From positions 87,944,475 to 88,008,474 of the forward strand of contig JAKSZU010000002.1 of the NCBI GenBank assembly GCA_026018925.1: a stretch of 64,000 nt of DNA, read 5' to 3'. Position numbers and translations under genes: made by a program. The notes beneath the pieces are model-generated. The model saw only the letters and a program-made list of their open reading frames with translations, made no database searches and was not told the DNA's origin. Shown piece by piece: positions 38,401 through 52,300 of the stretch. Source of the stretch: Tupaia tana. Lineage: Eukaryota; Chordata; Mammalia; Scandentia; Tupaiidae. Position 1 is the first letter of the stretch. Each line of letters begins with the position of its first letter.

Positions 38401-41400
38401 TAAAAATAAATTATGAGAAAATACTTTTTATGTGGAGTAGAAAAGATTGGTGGAGTTACGGTACAATCCTAAGATACAAAAAGGAATTTATTAGAGGACA
38501 AGTTAATATTTGTTCATCATTATCAAAAGAAAATACTATAAAAGAAAAATTTTAGTGGTTTTTACAGAAGATTTTCCTAGTTCTGATAAAGCTGAGGAAA
38601 TAGAAAATATGTCTAAAAAGCAGAGAATAGCTATAGCTTTTAGCACATAGAACATATTAATAAATAGATGAATATTCAATAGATAAATATACAATCTGGA
38701 GAGAAACAAATAAAAAGTACAACCAGATAGTGAATGCAAAAAAATGTATTAGAGTAAGATCGCTTATCTTGGAAGCTTTTTTGACCTACAAAAAAACCAT
38801 CTTCATATGGCTCAAAATAAAAACAGAATTTGTGTACTTATATAATAAACACTAATAGATGAGATCACTGCCCTGATTCTACCTCCTCCAAGGGTCTTGG
38901 ATTTTTCTTACATCTACTTTCTGTGCCCCTCTGTGTGATTTGCTTGCAAAGTACCTCATGTGGTTCAATGATATGAAGAACGGGTGGATTGGGCTTTGGT
39001 TCCCTAGGGTGACGCACTCTTAGTCGTTCTGTTGCCATTGCAAGTTCATCAATAGCAGATATACGATTCCTCAGAGCCATCCAATATTCATGAAGCAACT
39101 GAAGGAAGAGAAATGACAGAGGCAAAGGTAAACCACATAATTACAGTCAGTTAAAACCTTCCAGATATGGTTTGAATAAAAGTTTTTTTTTCTTTAAATT
39201 TATTTTTTTACATTAATTCACTATACATCATTACAGCATACAAATGAATTTTCCATCCCAAATACACTGTATATTGGCTCAATCAAGCACATCAACATAC
39301 ATGTTATCAGCAAATAACTTTCCATTTCTTATGTCTTGTATACTTTTTTTTTGTTGTTGCCATCCTTGATTCCCTATCCCTCACCCTCTGCCATGTGATT
39401 TTTAAGACATACTTTTCTCATTAAGCATCTAAGGTACAAGCAATTACTTGAGCCGTTTTTAGAATAAATGAGTGAGACTGAAAAATCACTATAGGATACA
39501 GCCTCTTTAGAGTCTTAGAAAAAGAATACCCAAAGATTTCCTAGTAGGACCAGAGATCTATGTAAGTCAATATTAGGCTAATGGAATTTCTTTTTTGCTT
39601 TACTGTAAAAAGAAATTTTATTATAACATAGCTCATATATTTAAAAGAGCATTTTATGTATATGTAAGCAAGAGAATACTAAAATACACAACCAAGTATC
39701 CCCCATATACTTTAGGATAGAGTTAATACCAATTTCTCGGAGAGCCCTTCTGTGTTCCTTCTCAACTATATCATTCTTTTTCCTCACACATTCTTCATTT
39801 GGCACCTAACAATGGGGTAACCACTATAGTGAATTGTACGTATCATTCCATATTTTTCATTGGCATAATAACTATGTATAATATTCTTTTTTTTAGAGAG
39901 GTTTTTGCCATAGGGCACGTGCGCTCGCCAGACAGACAGAGAGAGACAGAGAGATAGAAAGTGAGAAATCACCCTCCAGGGGGGATGGCCACACTGCAAT
40001 CCCTTCTCCTCCATTCTCCTCTTGGGGTCTTGGGCACACACGCACACGCGTCCTGCGTGAGTTTTAAGCCACCAGGTCCGGGACTCGAACCGCGGTCGAC
40101 TACATGGGAGTCCAGCGTCCCTGTGTAATATTCTTAATAATTGTTTGTGTTTCTGAAATTTATAGAACTGACAGATCAGTATAGATTTTTGGATATGCTT
40201 TCTTCACCAACTTTATATTTTAAGGGAGATCCTAGGTGATATGTATAGCAGTAGCTGATTCATTTGCTTTTTCGTGAAAAAGTTTAGTTTGAAAAGTTAT
40301 GGCTATAACAAATGGATGAAGATCTGGGAGAACTGCACGATAAACACGCTTCTGGATACACAGTAGGGGGTCAAAATGAACCCAAAGGAAGAATATAGGT
40401 GAAACTGGATATTAGATACAATATTGTCATCTTCCTTGGCTGGCTAGAATTAGCTGTACAAATATGCTTTGTATTTACAATAATAAAGTATGAGGAAGAA
40501 CATTCATTATGCATCTATGATTTTGACTTTTATCAGCATTATCAACTTACCAATATTATCATACTATAATACCAATATTAACATAAAATTACACATAACA
40601 TACCTTTTACATAAAATTTTTTATCCTGCTTTAAAGTATAAAAAATTTAGATTATAAAGAAGATAGCATATGGAATTATGACTTACTCATCTTCAAAGTA
40701 GGATAATTAATAACAAATCCAGATGTAACAACTAATTCCAAGTTAATAAATTCTGGACTCTCATCTCATGCACACAATTACAATAAAATAGAATCATTAA
40801 AGTGTAAATATGAAAGGCTACTTTGTGCCTTATTCCTTACAATACGTTCCAGCATTGCAAATCGAGAGATATTTACTCTGTTCCTCAATCTTCAAGTTTG
40901 TTATGTTTGATCATTAGAGCAAAAGCAAATAAAAACAAAATAAAAATAAAACTCTAGTTTTACAGAATAGTGGTCTATGTTCAAGCTAAGAACATAAAGC
41001 AACATAAGGCCAGATTGTGATGCAGCGAACTCACATGGGGAAGGTCCTGGTTTTATACCTTGGGTGCACATGCCTGCCCATGATCTGGGCCGACTGAGAC
41101 TGGGGGTGGACTACAGTGTAAAGACTGTTGGGGTTTCTGTCTTTCTTTTTCCCTTTTTCTGTCCCTCTATTACAAAGAAAAAAATTAAAAGAACAAACAC
41201 TTGCACAATTAGACGAAAAGTTTCATTAAGTTTCTCATGATTTCATTAAGTTTTATTCATGGTTTTCTTTAAATAATTTAATAACTAGAAGGTCCTCATT
41301 ATTTGAGCATTATTATATTCATTGTTCTTTATGTAATAATTACACTTTGGGGAAAAAGAAATTATACCTCAGTAGATTTAGAAGAGAGGAAAAGAGAAAG

Positions 41401-43339
41401 AGCAATGTAAAGGATAATTTTTAATACTGGAAGGAAGTTTAAAATACCATACCTTATATTCCTTCTTCCATGCTTCAAAGAGATCCATTGATGTACTTCC
41501 TTCATCAATGAATTCAACATCAAATCTATGTGATTTTGCAAATGACAGGAGTGCTTTCATAGACCGCTCTGTCTCACTTATTGCCCACAGACCCCGGGTG
41601 GTTGTAGGTGCTCGATCATCTACAAGTCCTTCTTCATCTTCTATCATCTCCTCAAATATTGCAGTCTGACCTTTGACCCTGAAAATATACCGGAACAAAA
41701 CAACAGCAATTACTCTCAGTAGTAGTAAGCATTGTAAATGAGTGATATTAGCAGAACAAATAAGGGCTCACGGTTAATAACTTTCAATAACTTTCAATGC
41801 CATATTGATATGATGATGCTTGAGAATCTTTGGAAAAACCACAGCAATTCTGAAAATGCTAGAAGCATCATAAATTTTTCCATTGTTTTTTGAGAACAAT
41901 GGTCCATAGTTAAAAAAAAAAAATCTAAATTCTAGGCTCTAAGTCTGAGTTTTAAAATAAAAGCCACCACTGACAGCTATTCAAAAAAACACAGTCTTGG
42001 GGACCAGCAGTTAGAGTAATGGCTATATCGCTGGACTCCCACGTAGTCGATCGCAGTTCAAGTCCTGGACCCGGTGGCTTAAACTCACGCCGGGCACAAG
42101 TGCGTGCCCAAGATCCCAAGAGGAGAATGGAGAAGAAGGGATTGCGATGTGGCCATCCCTCCTGGGGGGTGATTTCTCGCTTTCTGTCTCTCTGTCTCTG
42201 ACTGTCTGGCGAGCGCACGCGCCCTATAGCAAAAACTTCTCCAAAGAAAAAAGAAAAAAAAAACACAGTCTCATCTAAATGTACACTGTCTTTTTGAGGC
42301 AATCAATTCAAACTTATTCTCTTCTCAATTTCCATGTTTGTTAACACCATGACTACATGTACTAAGTAGCTGGATCTCTGGCACTAGAACAAAGGCTCTG
42401 TGTTGGAAAATGGATATTAAGAATGAGAGCCGGGACCAGCAGTTAGCGTAATGGCTATGTCACTGGACTCACATGTAGTCGACTGTGGTTCGCATCCCGG
42501 ACCCAGTGGCTTAAAACTCACTCCGGGTGCATGTGCATGCGTGCCCAAGATCCCAAGAGGAGAATGGAGGAGAAGGGATTGTGGCGTGGCCATCCCCCCG
42601 CGGGGTGATTTCTCACTTTCTGTCCCTCTGTCTCTCTCTGTCTGGCGAGCGCATGTGCCCTATAGCAAAAACCTCTAAGAAAAAAAGAAAAAGAACAAGA
42701 GCAAACATTTTATAGAATACTTACTACATACCAAGCATTATGATAAATAATTATGTGTATCTGCTTTTTAAAATACTATGAAAACTCAATGAAGTAAGAG
42801 TCATCTTCATCTAAAGAATGAGAAGACTGGCATCAGAGATGTTAGTTCGAATCTGTTGAACTCTAGAATCTGATCTCTCACCATGTCCCTAAACTGTCCT
42901 CAATTACCCATTACTATATGACATAAACATTTAGGAAGTAATTTCTGCATGGTTTTGTAAAACTAATCATATTAAATGATCAAGTGTCAAAGGTTTACTA
43001 AACTGATTTTATAAAAGAGAAATATAAAAGGTCACTGTAAGGAAATACACAATCAAGTATCAAGTCTTATAAAATGTTTCATTTTCCTGATAGGTAATAA
43101 TCAAACAGAGAACTTACGTGTTAGAAAACAGCTTTGATTCATATTCTGTAAACAATTCATCAGCTTTACAAAAGACACAGCTGAAAAAGAAAAGAGATTA
43201 TAAGAGACATATTTATAAGCAAACCAGCAATCAGGTCACTTTAAAGAGAGGCTTAGTATGTTGTATTTCATTTTTGCTTTATAATAGATATCACTTCAGG
43301 AAAAAAAGTTACACGGTTTTCAGTACATGATCCTTGAGG

Positions 43340-43372
<33 letters not shown>

Positions 43373-46300
43373 AGAGTAACAATTCATCTCTTTCTACTTC
43401 TGTCTGAATTATCTATGTCTGGTCTATTATACGAGCCATTACTTCTCTCAGAAGATATCCTGCTTTAAGAAATAATGCCACTTCACTGCACACATGGTCT
43501 TCACAAAGTTTGTGGAAAATGTGTATTATGAAAACACTACCCCTGGATTTCAAAATTTTTTTGGACCAAAATAAACTCATATATAATCCCATTTTTTCTC
43601 ATGAACTTTTTGAAGTTCCCTTGTATGATTTCTTCTATTACCTACCAGTTGAGAGGAAGTCTAGCAGGTCTGAGGTGGCAGATTGTTGCAGATTCAATAA
43701 CATTACGAGATGGAGGCCCCTCCAGCTTTTTTACGGCTTCTCTTACCAGCTTCTGGAATTTATTCAGCTCTTCCATTTGTGTTGTAAGTAAGAACTGAAG
43801 ACCTCTGCAGTCATGAAACCTGATTCCCATCACCAGCAGCACAGTAACACAAAGAAAAGAGTAACAGATCAATTTCCTCAAATTCAGAAAATGGTTTCCA
43901 AACAAAGTGTTACAGGAACTGTATTTATATGGCCTCACTTGAATAAGTTTTCCTTAGGAATGTATTCAACTGGTATTTGCTAGTAGTCAAGGTATAATTA
44001 CATTGGGTTGTCTGCTAAAAAATAAATAAAAGTCCATGATATTCAAGAACTGCAAAAGAATATAGAAAATCGCTGTCTCAGGTATACTTGTAAGATCAGG
44101 AGGGTCACATTCTTCCTTTTTAAGGCTGGCTGACAAATGTTTCTCTTGACATCCTTGCTCTATGTGAGGTGACTACGGAATGAGACATAAAGACAAAAAT
44201 TTGAAAAGAAAGAAGTGGCTATGAGCTATATTCCTCATCACAAAAGAAAAAAAATACATTTTTAGTTAGGCATTTACTATATGCCAGGCACTTTGCTGAC
44301 CACTTCTGTAACATTTCAACAGTCATCATTATGCTTATGTTATGGACAAAGCATAACCAATTAAGGTGACTAAAGTTTATGAAGAAGGGTTGAGGGGTAA
44401 TCCCTACCTTGAAGTTATATCACAGTGCTAGGAGTTAAATCCAAATACAGTGCTCTTAGCCTTATGTGTATATGGGTTTATGAAAGGAAAAAGAAAACTT
44501 AGAATAGTAAGAAATTAGAAATTGGAAAATACAAAGAGGATTGGATTGCCTTTTTAACTTAAGAGTATCCTTCCATATTCAGTTTTGTTTTCTACAGTTT
44601 CAGTTTTGCCTGCGGTCAACCAGTCTGATAATAAGTGAATACAGTACAATGTGATATTCTGAGAGACAGAGTAAGATGAAGACTACATTCATATAACTTT
44701 TTATCATAGTATATTATTATAATTGTTCTATTTTATTTTCAGCTATTTTAATCTTTTAGTACACCTAATTTTTAAATTAAGCTTTGTCATAGGTATGTAT
44801 GTACAGGAAAAAACATAATACATATAGGGTTTGGTACGATCTGCAGTTTCAGGCATCCACTGGGGGTCTTGGCACATATGCCTTGAGGAAAAGAGGGGAC
44901 TACTGTATTATATACTTCTTGAAACACCATATGGCTTCCTTTCCAAATCATTCCTAACAGCCTGTGTTCCTACCTGAAGCCTTTATCAGTATTTTCTAAT
45001 ACTAATCTATGCTTTTTTCAATCCATAGTTTATTAGCATTTTGTTGTGTGCAGTTTTCATACATACTCCTATTTCTGAAATTGTTCATGGGTCTTTATTT
45101 TTCATTGAGCTAACTTTTAGAAGGCAAAGATTAGATCTTCTTAAAAAAATATGGAACAGGCAAAGTAGCTGCTAAATAATTCCTAAAGAATTTACATAGA
45201 TAGGCAAACAAAACTTGTTTAAGTATCAGTATTATTCACAACAAATTCTATGGTTTTTATTTCTTATCAGAAATATAAACTGTTATTCAAAAATTAACTT
45301 TTTTTTTTTTTTAAGAGAGGTTTTTGCTATAAGGCACGTGTGCTTTCTGGAAAGACAGAAAGAAGCAGAGGGACAAAAAGCAAGAAATCACCCCCAGGGG
45401 GGATGGCCACGTCATCATCCCTTCTCCATTTTCCTTTCAGGATCTTAGGCAAGCACACACACATGCACCTGGCATGAGTTTAAGCTGCTGGGTCTAGGAC
45501 TTGAATCACAGCTGACTTCCTGGGGGTCCAGGGACGTAACCATTATGTCATTTGTTGGGCCCCAAAAATGAACTTTTAAAGCAAAGGGAAGGAGTAGCTT
45601 TGGAAAATTTCTCTCCACTAACTCATTTCTGAGCACTGTGAATACAGGCTGAAAATAAAAAGCATTTAACTAGTCTTAGCAACATTCTTTCTTGCAGGTC
45701 CTTTAAATCAAAGAGAAGACAAAAATGATAGTAGCCGATAACTCTTACACATCATAGTATATGATGGGCACTAATCTAAGTAAGTACTCTACAAATAAGA
45801 ATTCATTTAATTCTTATGACAGTGCTGTGTGGTTTTATAGAGGAAGATATTAAGGCACAGAGAGTTTAAATAACTTTACCAAGGGCACAGAGCTCCTAAG
45901 TGTTGGAGTTGGGACACGAACACAGTGATCTGAGTAGAGAAGTATGCTCTTAATCACTGAAGTGCACAGCCTTTCTCTATAATCAACAAGCAGACATGAA
46001 AATTTTGGCCTTTGAGGAATTATGTGATTGTCGGAAAAGTCATGATAAATTTTTGTATAGGAAACCACAGAAAAAAATAAGTCATGACTAACTAACAGAC
46101 AGACAACAATGTTGAAATCTCAGGATATATAGTAAGTTTTAATACAATTAATTTACCTATATGTTCACCCTTACACATTTTAAAATGCATTTTGTTATTT
46201 TCTATTTATGTCTAATATTTATGAAAAGAAATTTTTGTGTAATAAATGGTTATCTTTTGTTTCCTTTTATAATTTTTACAACCCTGGTATCTCAAAACAT

Positions 46301-49300
46301 CAGTAAAGATGTGTTCTAAGAGAAGAATTTACATGTGTTAAATTTACAAGTATTAAAGAAGTATTTATGTAATTTAATAAAAACTTCAAGGCCCAGCTTC
46401 TGCAGTGCAACTGACTGACAGCATATAGAACTGTGAAGCTGGAAGCCACATGCTAACTGTGGTTCAAGTCTCTGGACCAGTTATCATGAAAATATGCTGG
46501 GCGTGCATAGGTGAGCCCAGGATCCTGGGGGTTAGAGGACTGAAGGAAGGGGACCACAGCATGCCAAGCTCTTTTGGGGTGCTTCTCTTTGTCACCTGGA
46601 TGCAAACATGCTCTATGATGAAAGAAAAAAATAATAATTAAAAAAAACCCTTCAAAACAATTTCTATATTTTCTTAGCTGATTCTAAAATGTTGGAGAAT
46701 ATATTAGGATACAGCACTAAAGCTGGATATAATGAATCATGATTAAAATGGCAACTTATTTTAGAACAGTGGTTCTTGAGTTTAATAAGGAAAAAAGAAG
46801 TACACTTATGTACACACACACACACACACACACACAGAGCATATACCTCAGAAATAAGAGGATGTCAGGTTTTGTATGGTCAAAAGATGATGACTATAGT
46901 AAAATAAATGGAAAATGTGGTGTCCCTCTTTTGGCAGACATTTAGAAAAGCTTTCAGAAGAGTATATAAAAACACTTTCAAACTTTTTAAAGATATTCTT
47001 ATGCTGAATTCACTGAAAACTGACATCTTATGTGGGGAAGTGATCTGCAAAGGGAAAAATACTTCCTCTGTCCTCCTACCTAGCATCGACAGCTCTACAA
47101 CATTTAAGTTCCTCACATCAGACAGACATCCTGTGGGTTAGAGTACTGAGGAAAGGTTTGGTAAATAGTAAATCTGTTCTTTGTAAAGAATAAATTACCA
47201 TTTACATATTAAGAGCAATGGGCCAACTTATTTTTGAAGACCCCAAAGAATGGTGAATGTTGATGAAAAGAAAGAGAGGAAAGAGAAGAGAGCAGGGAAC
47301 TCAACAATGTAAAATCTGAGTCCCTGTGATACTATGAGGCTGGTTTGTTGGGTCTAAATCATATACAGAAGAAGGAATGTCCCACATCGAGGATGAAATT
47401 CCTCAAAACAAAGCCTATTTCAAAGCTTTGCAAAAAATTGGCTTTATGTATATCCAGCAAAGAAAATAATTTAAGCAGATTTAAAAATAGCACTGAAAAG
47501 AAATTATTTTAAAATGGCTAAAATATAGGGGCAAATTCTCCTTTAGATTTACACCTAATATTTCTGCTTGAAATACACTCTTAACATAATGTAAAACACA
47601 AATGCTCACAATGACAGCATGTTCTGATATTTAAAATGCACTATTTTTAAAAAAAGGTTTTTGCCTTAGGGTGCATGCACTACCACAGAGGAATAGAGAA
47701 AGACAGAGAGAGACAGAGACAGTGGAAGAAAAGTGAGAAATCACCGTCTGGGAGGATGGCCACACCACAATCCCTTCTCCTTCATTCTCCTCCCAAGATA
47801 TTGGCCACAAACGTCTGATGAGTTTTTTTTTGGACAGGTTTTTGCTATAGGGCACGTGCGCTCGCCAGACAGACAGAAAGAGACAGAGAGATAGAAAGCG
47901 AGAAATCACCCCCCCAGGGGGGATGGCCACGCCGCAATCCCTTCTCCATTCTCCTCTCGGGATCTTGGGCATGCACGCACACGCACCCGGCATGAGTTTA
48001 AGCCACCGGGTCCGGGACTCGAACCGCAGTCGACTACGTGGGAGTCCAGCGACATAGCCATTACACTAACTGCTGGTCCCCCGTCTGACATGAGTTTTAA
48101 GCAATCAGGTCTGGGGCCTGAACTGTGGTCGGCTATATGAGACTCCAGCAACATAATCACTGACATCTGCTGGCTCCTTAAATGCACTTCTTAATATCAA
48201 ATGATCTGAATTATTAGGATTGATTACTCATGTAGTTATTCAATTTTGTACTTTTCTTACTTTTCTGACATTGAAAGCTTGTTAGTTTGTTGTTTGTAGT
48301 TACTGGTTATTTCATTTCGCACTCGTTGAACAAGCTCTTCATCAATAGCAAATTCTATTGCTCTGTGAATCACATTCAACCACCAAGGAGAATTAGAATG
48401 AATCTGTAAAAATGACAATGGTTGACCAATTAATACTTTATTAATACTCACTATGCATTTTTGAGTAGAAAGGGTGATATGAAAAATTCAAAGGAGGCAA
48501 TAAATGCTATTGTTAAAAGGATTATAACAGAGAAGACAAATATACACACTCTATAGACAACTGGTGAGTATCTCTTTTGTAAATATAATTAAATAGACCA
48601 TCTGTTTTCTGACTACTCTGGATGAATGAGAATAACACAGCTGTACTAAAACATACTTTATCTAAATAAAAACCCAATACTTATTTTATATTTTTATATA
48701 CATATATATATATATAGTGAAAAGGTCACTAGTCATATTTCTTAGCGTAATAAAAAAGGCTTCATTCTTACCTTTGACTAACTGAACTAGACTGTACTCA
48801 AGGAATAACTTATGATAACTAATGGAATTATAAGCCTGAAAAGTAAACAATGAATTAAGAAGAACAAAAAGTATGACAGCAGATTAAAAAACTGAAAAGT
48901 AAAAGACAATGTATTTACTTGTATCTTTTCCTCTTTAGATTTTGCAACTTGATTTCATAAAAGAGAAATTTTAGGAACAAGGAACAAAATGGTGGCACAG
49001 CGTGGTAAGACAACTTAACCCACATGGGATGATTCCAGGCTCGCATAGCAGGGCCTCCCTGTACATGCTGGCTGTGTACACACATGGCTGTCATGTGGGC
49101 TGGCTGAAGCTGGGGGTGGATTGCAACATGAAGATCTTATTGGGGGTACCAGTCTCTTTGTCTCTTTCTCTAAAGGAGGAAGTAAATAAAAATAAACTAA
49201 CTTAAAAAAGTAAACAAAGTGGGCCAGCAGGTGGTGTAGTGGTGAAGGTGCTGGTCTCCAACATGGCCAACGGTTTGAGCACCAGACCCAGCAGCTAGAA

Positions 49301-52300
49301 AATCACATCAGGCATGTGTGTGAGTGCTCATAATCCCAAGAGGAGAATGGACAAGAAGGGACTGCAGCATGGCTATCCCCCATGTGGGTGATTTCTCATT
49401 TTCCCTCTCTCTCCAGTGAGTGTACACACACTATGGCCAAACAAACAAACAAACAAAAAACAATAAAACAAAATACAAAACAAAACAAAAATGACAAACG
49501 ACATGCATTGTATAAGAAAAAAAATGTGGTTCTAATGCTCTAACATCTAAAAAGATTTTGGAAACATCTATGCCTGAGATTAAAAAAAAGGCAAAAGTCT
49601 TTACTTCTTTCAACAGGTAATTGTCATATACCTAAAATACAGAAAGCCTATTACAGTATAAAATAAATAATAGAGAACCTCACAATACTTGATATATCTG
49701 TTTCTTCAGCCAATAAACATTGTTAATAGCCAGTACACTCATAACGTGGGTCAGGCACTGTACTAGGAGCCTAGAAATCCAAGATGAATAAGAAAATTCA
49801 GGCTTCACCCTCAACAAAACAAAAGTCAAAATGGTATCTGAAGACAAACACGAGTGAGAAACGTTGCCTGTGGGGAAGTACCTTTCTTTGGAGCTCGCGT
49901 ATGGTCTGCTGCACAGGCTGCAGAGCTTGCTGGGCTTCGGCGACTTCCGTGTTACACTTGCTCATGTAGTGCTCTCGCAGCTGTTTGGCCTGTGTTTAAA
50001 AAGAAAACAAATACAAATTTTTTTTTTTTTGAGAGTTTCTTTTTTGTTGTTATAGGGCAGGTGCGCTCGCCCAAAAGACAGAGAGAGACACAGAGAGATA
50101 GAAAGCGAGAAATCACCCCCCACGGGGGGATGGTCACGCCACAATCCCTTCTCCTCCATTCTCCTCTCAGGATCTTGGGCGCGCACGCACACGCGCCCAG
50201 CGTTGGTTTAAGCCACCAGGTCTGGGACTCAAACTGCGGTTGGCTACATGGGAGTTCAGTGACATAGCCATTACACTAACTGCTGGTCCCAAACACAAAT
50301 TTTTATACCATTTCTAGAAAATAAGTATAATGTTTCAAGACAATATGGTCATTTTGTATATCTAAAGCTACTTAATTTAAACATCCAACTCTGTAAGTAT
50401 ACTGTACAGAACATAAAACCCATGCTAGAAATTCCTAATCTATATATATTGAAGACAATGAAACACACCTGCCCAAGTCACAAAATTTAAGAAATCCCTA
50501 AATTTATCCCCCAGATTTCTAACTAGATTTTTAGTTAGCAAAAACACAGGAAGAAAAATTAGTAATATTTCAAGTAATGAGGCAAAGCAAGGACACCTTT
50601 CAGGAATCATCTAACTTATTATAGTTTCTTGTAGCTAATGCAGTTTTAACATAATACTTGCGAAAAGGTCATACAACAGATAGTAACACAGGTGTTATGG
50701 ACTGAATTATGTTCTCCCAAATTCATTATGTCAAAGCCCTCTTAATGTGACTATTTGGAGACAGGGTCTTTAAGGAGGTTAAATAGGGTTAAATAAGGTG
50801 CTAAGAATAGATCCCCAAACCAGTGTATGACTGGAGTTCTTTTAAGAGACACACCAGGCATGTATACATACAAGGAAAAAGCCATGTGAAGACACAAATG
50901 GAATGCCATGTCAAAGCAGTAGGAAAACATGGTTATATTTATTTAAATATTGTATGTTCCAGGAAATATCAACTAGATGAAGCATAAATTTTGAAAAAAA
51001 TATACTTTTGTAAAGAGAATGAAAAAAAAAATTACCTCTTCCTCAAGTCTGCCATCTCTTAAGGTAGGAGGGATCCCTGGGTGCTGGGCTATCAGCAATT
51101 CCATTAAGTTATGAGTAGCATGGAGTCTCTACAAACACATGGCAATTAATTAAGAACCTATTATTAATGTAGCACAGGGCTCTCACATCACTTCAGTATC
51201 ATATCACTGAATACTTTTCCTCTACAATAATTTTAGTACCATTTTTTTTAAAAAAAGATGTAGCGTTATAATGAATGTCTTTTTTCAAAAAAAATTTAAT
51301 TTATTATTATCATTTAAAAAATTTGCTATAGGGCACATGGGCTCACCAGACAGAGAGAGAGAAAGAGAGAGAGAGAAGGAAAATGAAAAAGTAAGCTGCC
51401 AATCTGAGACTTGAACCAGTTGGCCATGTAGGAGTCCGGTGCCTTTATTATGCCTATAGCAAAGATCTTAAATCATAATGACATAAATTTTCTTCAATTA
51501 AAAATAGTCTTACACAGTACAGCTATGCAATAAGCAGAATATGTAAGGTAGGTATATTTCTTCTATAACCATGTATTTGTCTTTATAGGGAAGTGAGACT
51601 AAGTCAAGAAAGCCTCGAATGGTAGAAAGGCTGACTGCACGGACTTGATTCCTTTACTCCCAGAAAATGAGTCTGGGTGAGCCTAGCAATTGTATTACGA
51701 TGAAAATAAGGATTGTGAAATACATGAGAAAATAGGGTCATAATCTGGAGATGTTGAACTTAGGGGCCAAAAAGGGCTATCTTGTGTATTATATATAATA
51801 AAAACCTTCTTACTGAGATACTGAGTATGTAGCTGGTTACAAGTTCCCTCTGAAAGCACGAACGATGAGAAGAAGTAAAGTACAAGGAGCTTGTGTATGT
51901 TACCTTGACAGTTTACCTGGGAAGACAGCTAAGGGCTAAGGATGACCAGGAAAGAGTTCTTCTGGTCAAGATAGATTCAATTCCAGTATTTGAAACTTTC
52001 AAGACTCCTTCTATTTGGCTACAATTTCCTGGCCATGGTACAAATCATTGTAGAGTCAATCTAATAATTTATCTCAAATATCTTAGGTCTTTCCAACATG
52101 GCTTCATAGATAGTAACACTATCAAATTTAATAGCAAAAGAAAAAGTACAAATAAAACTGAAGTAGTAGAATCTGTTTTGTATGTGTGCTTTTGTTAGTA
52201 TCTGTACAAGATGGCAAAATGGGATGAATAATTGTGGTTTCTTTCTAACTCCTTACAGTGCAATAGGACAGAGTAACTAACTGACTAGCTGGAGTAAGCC

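Noticed and set aside
51893..52198. 101-codon frame as an extra SHPRH exon
   Set aside because: The flanking exons (51036-51128 and 53385-53473) join in phase without it, and it is on the plus strand.
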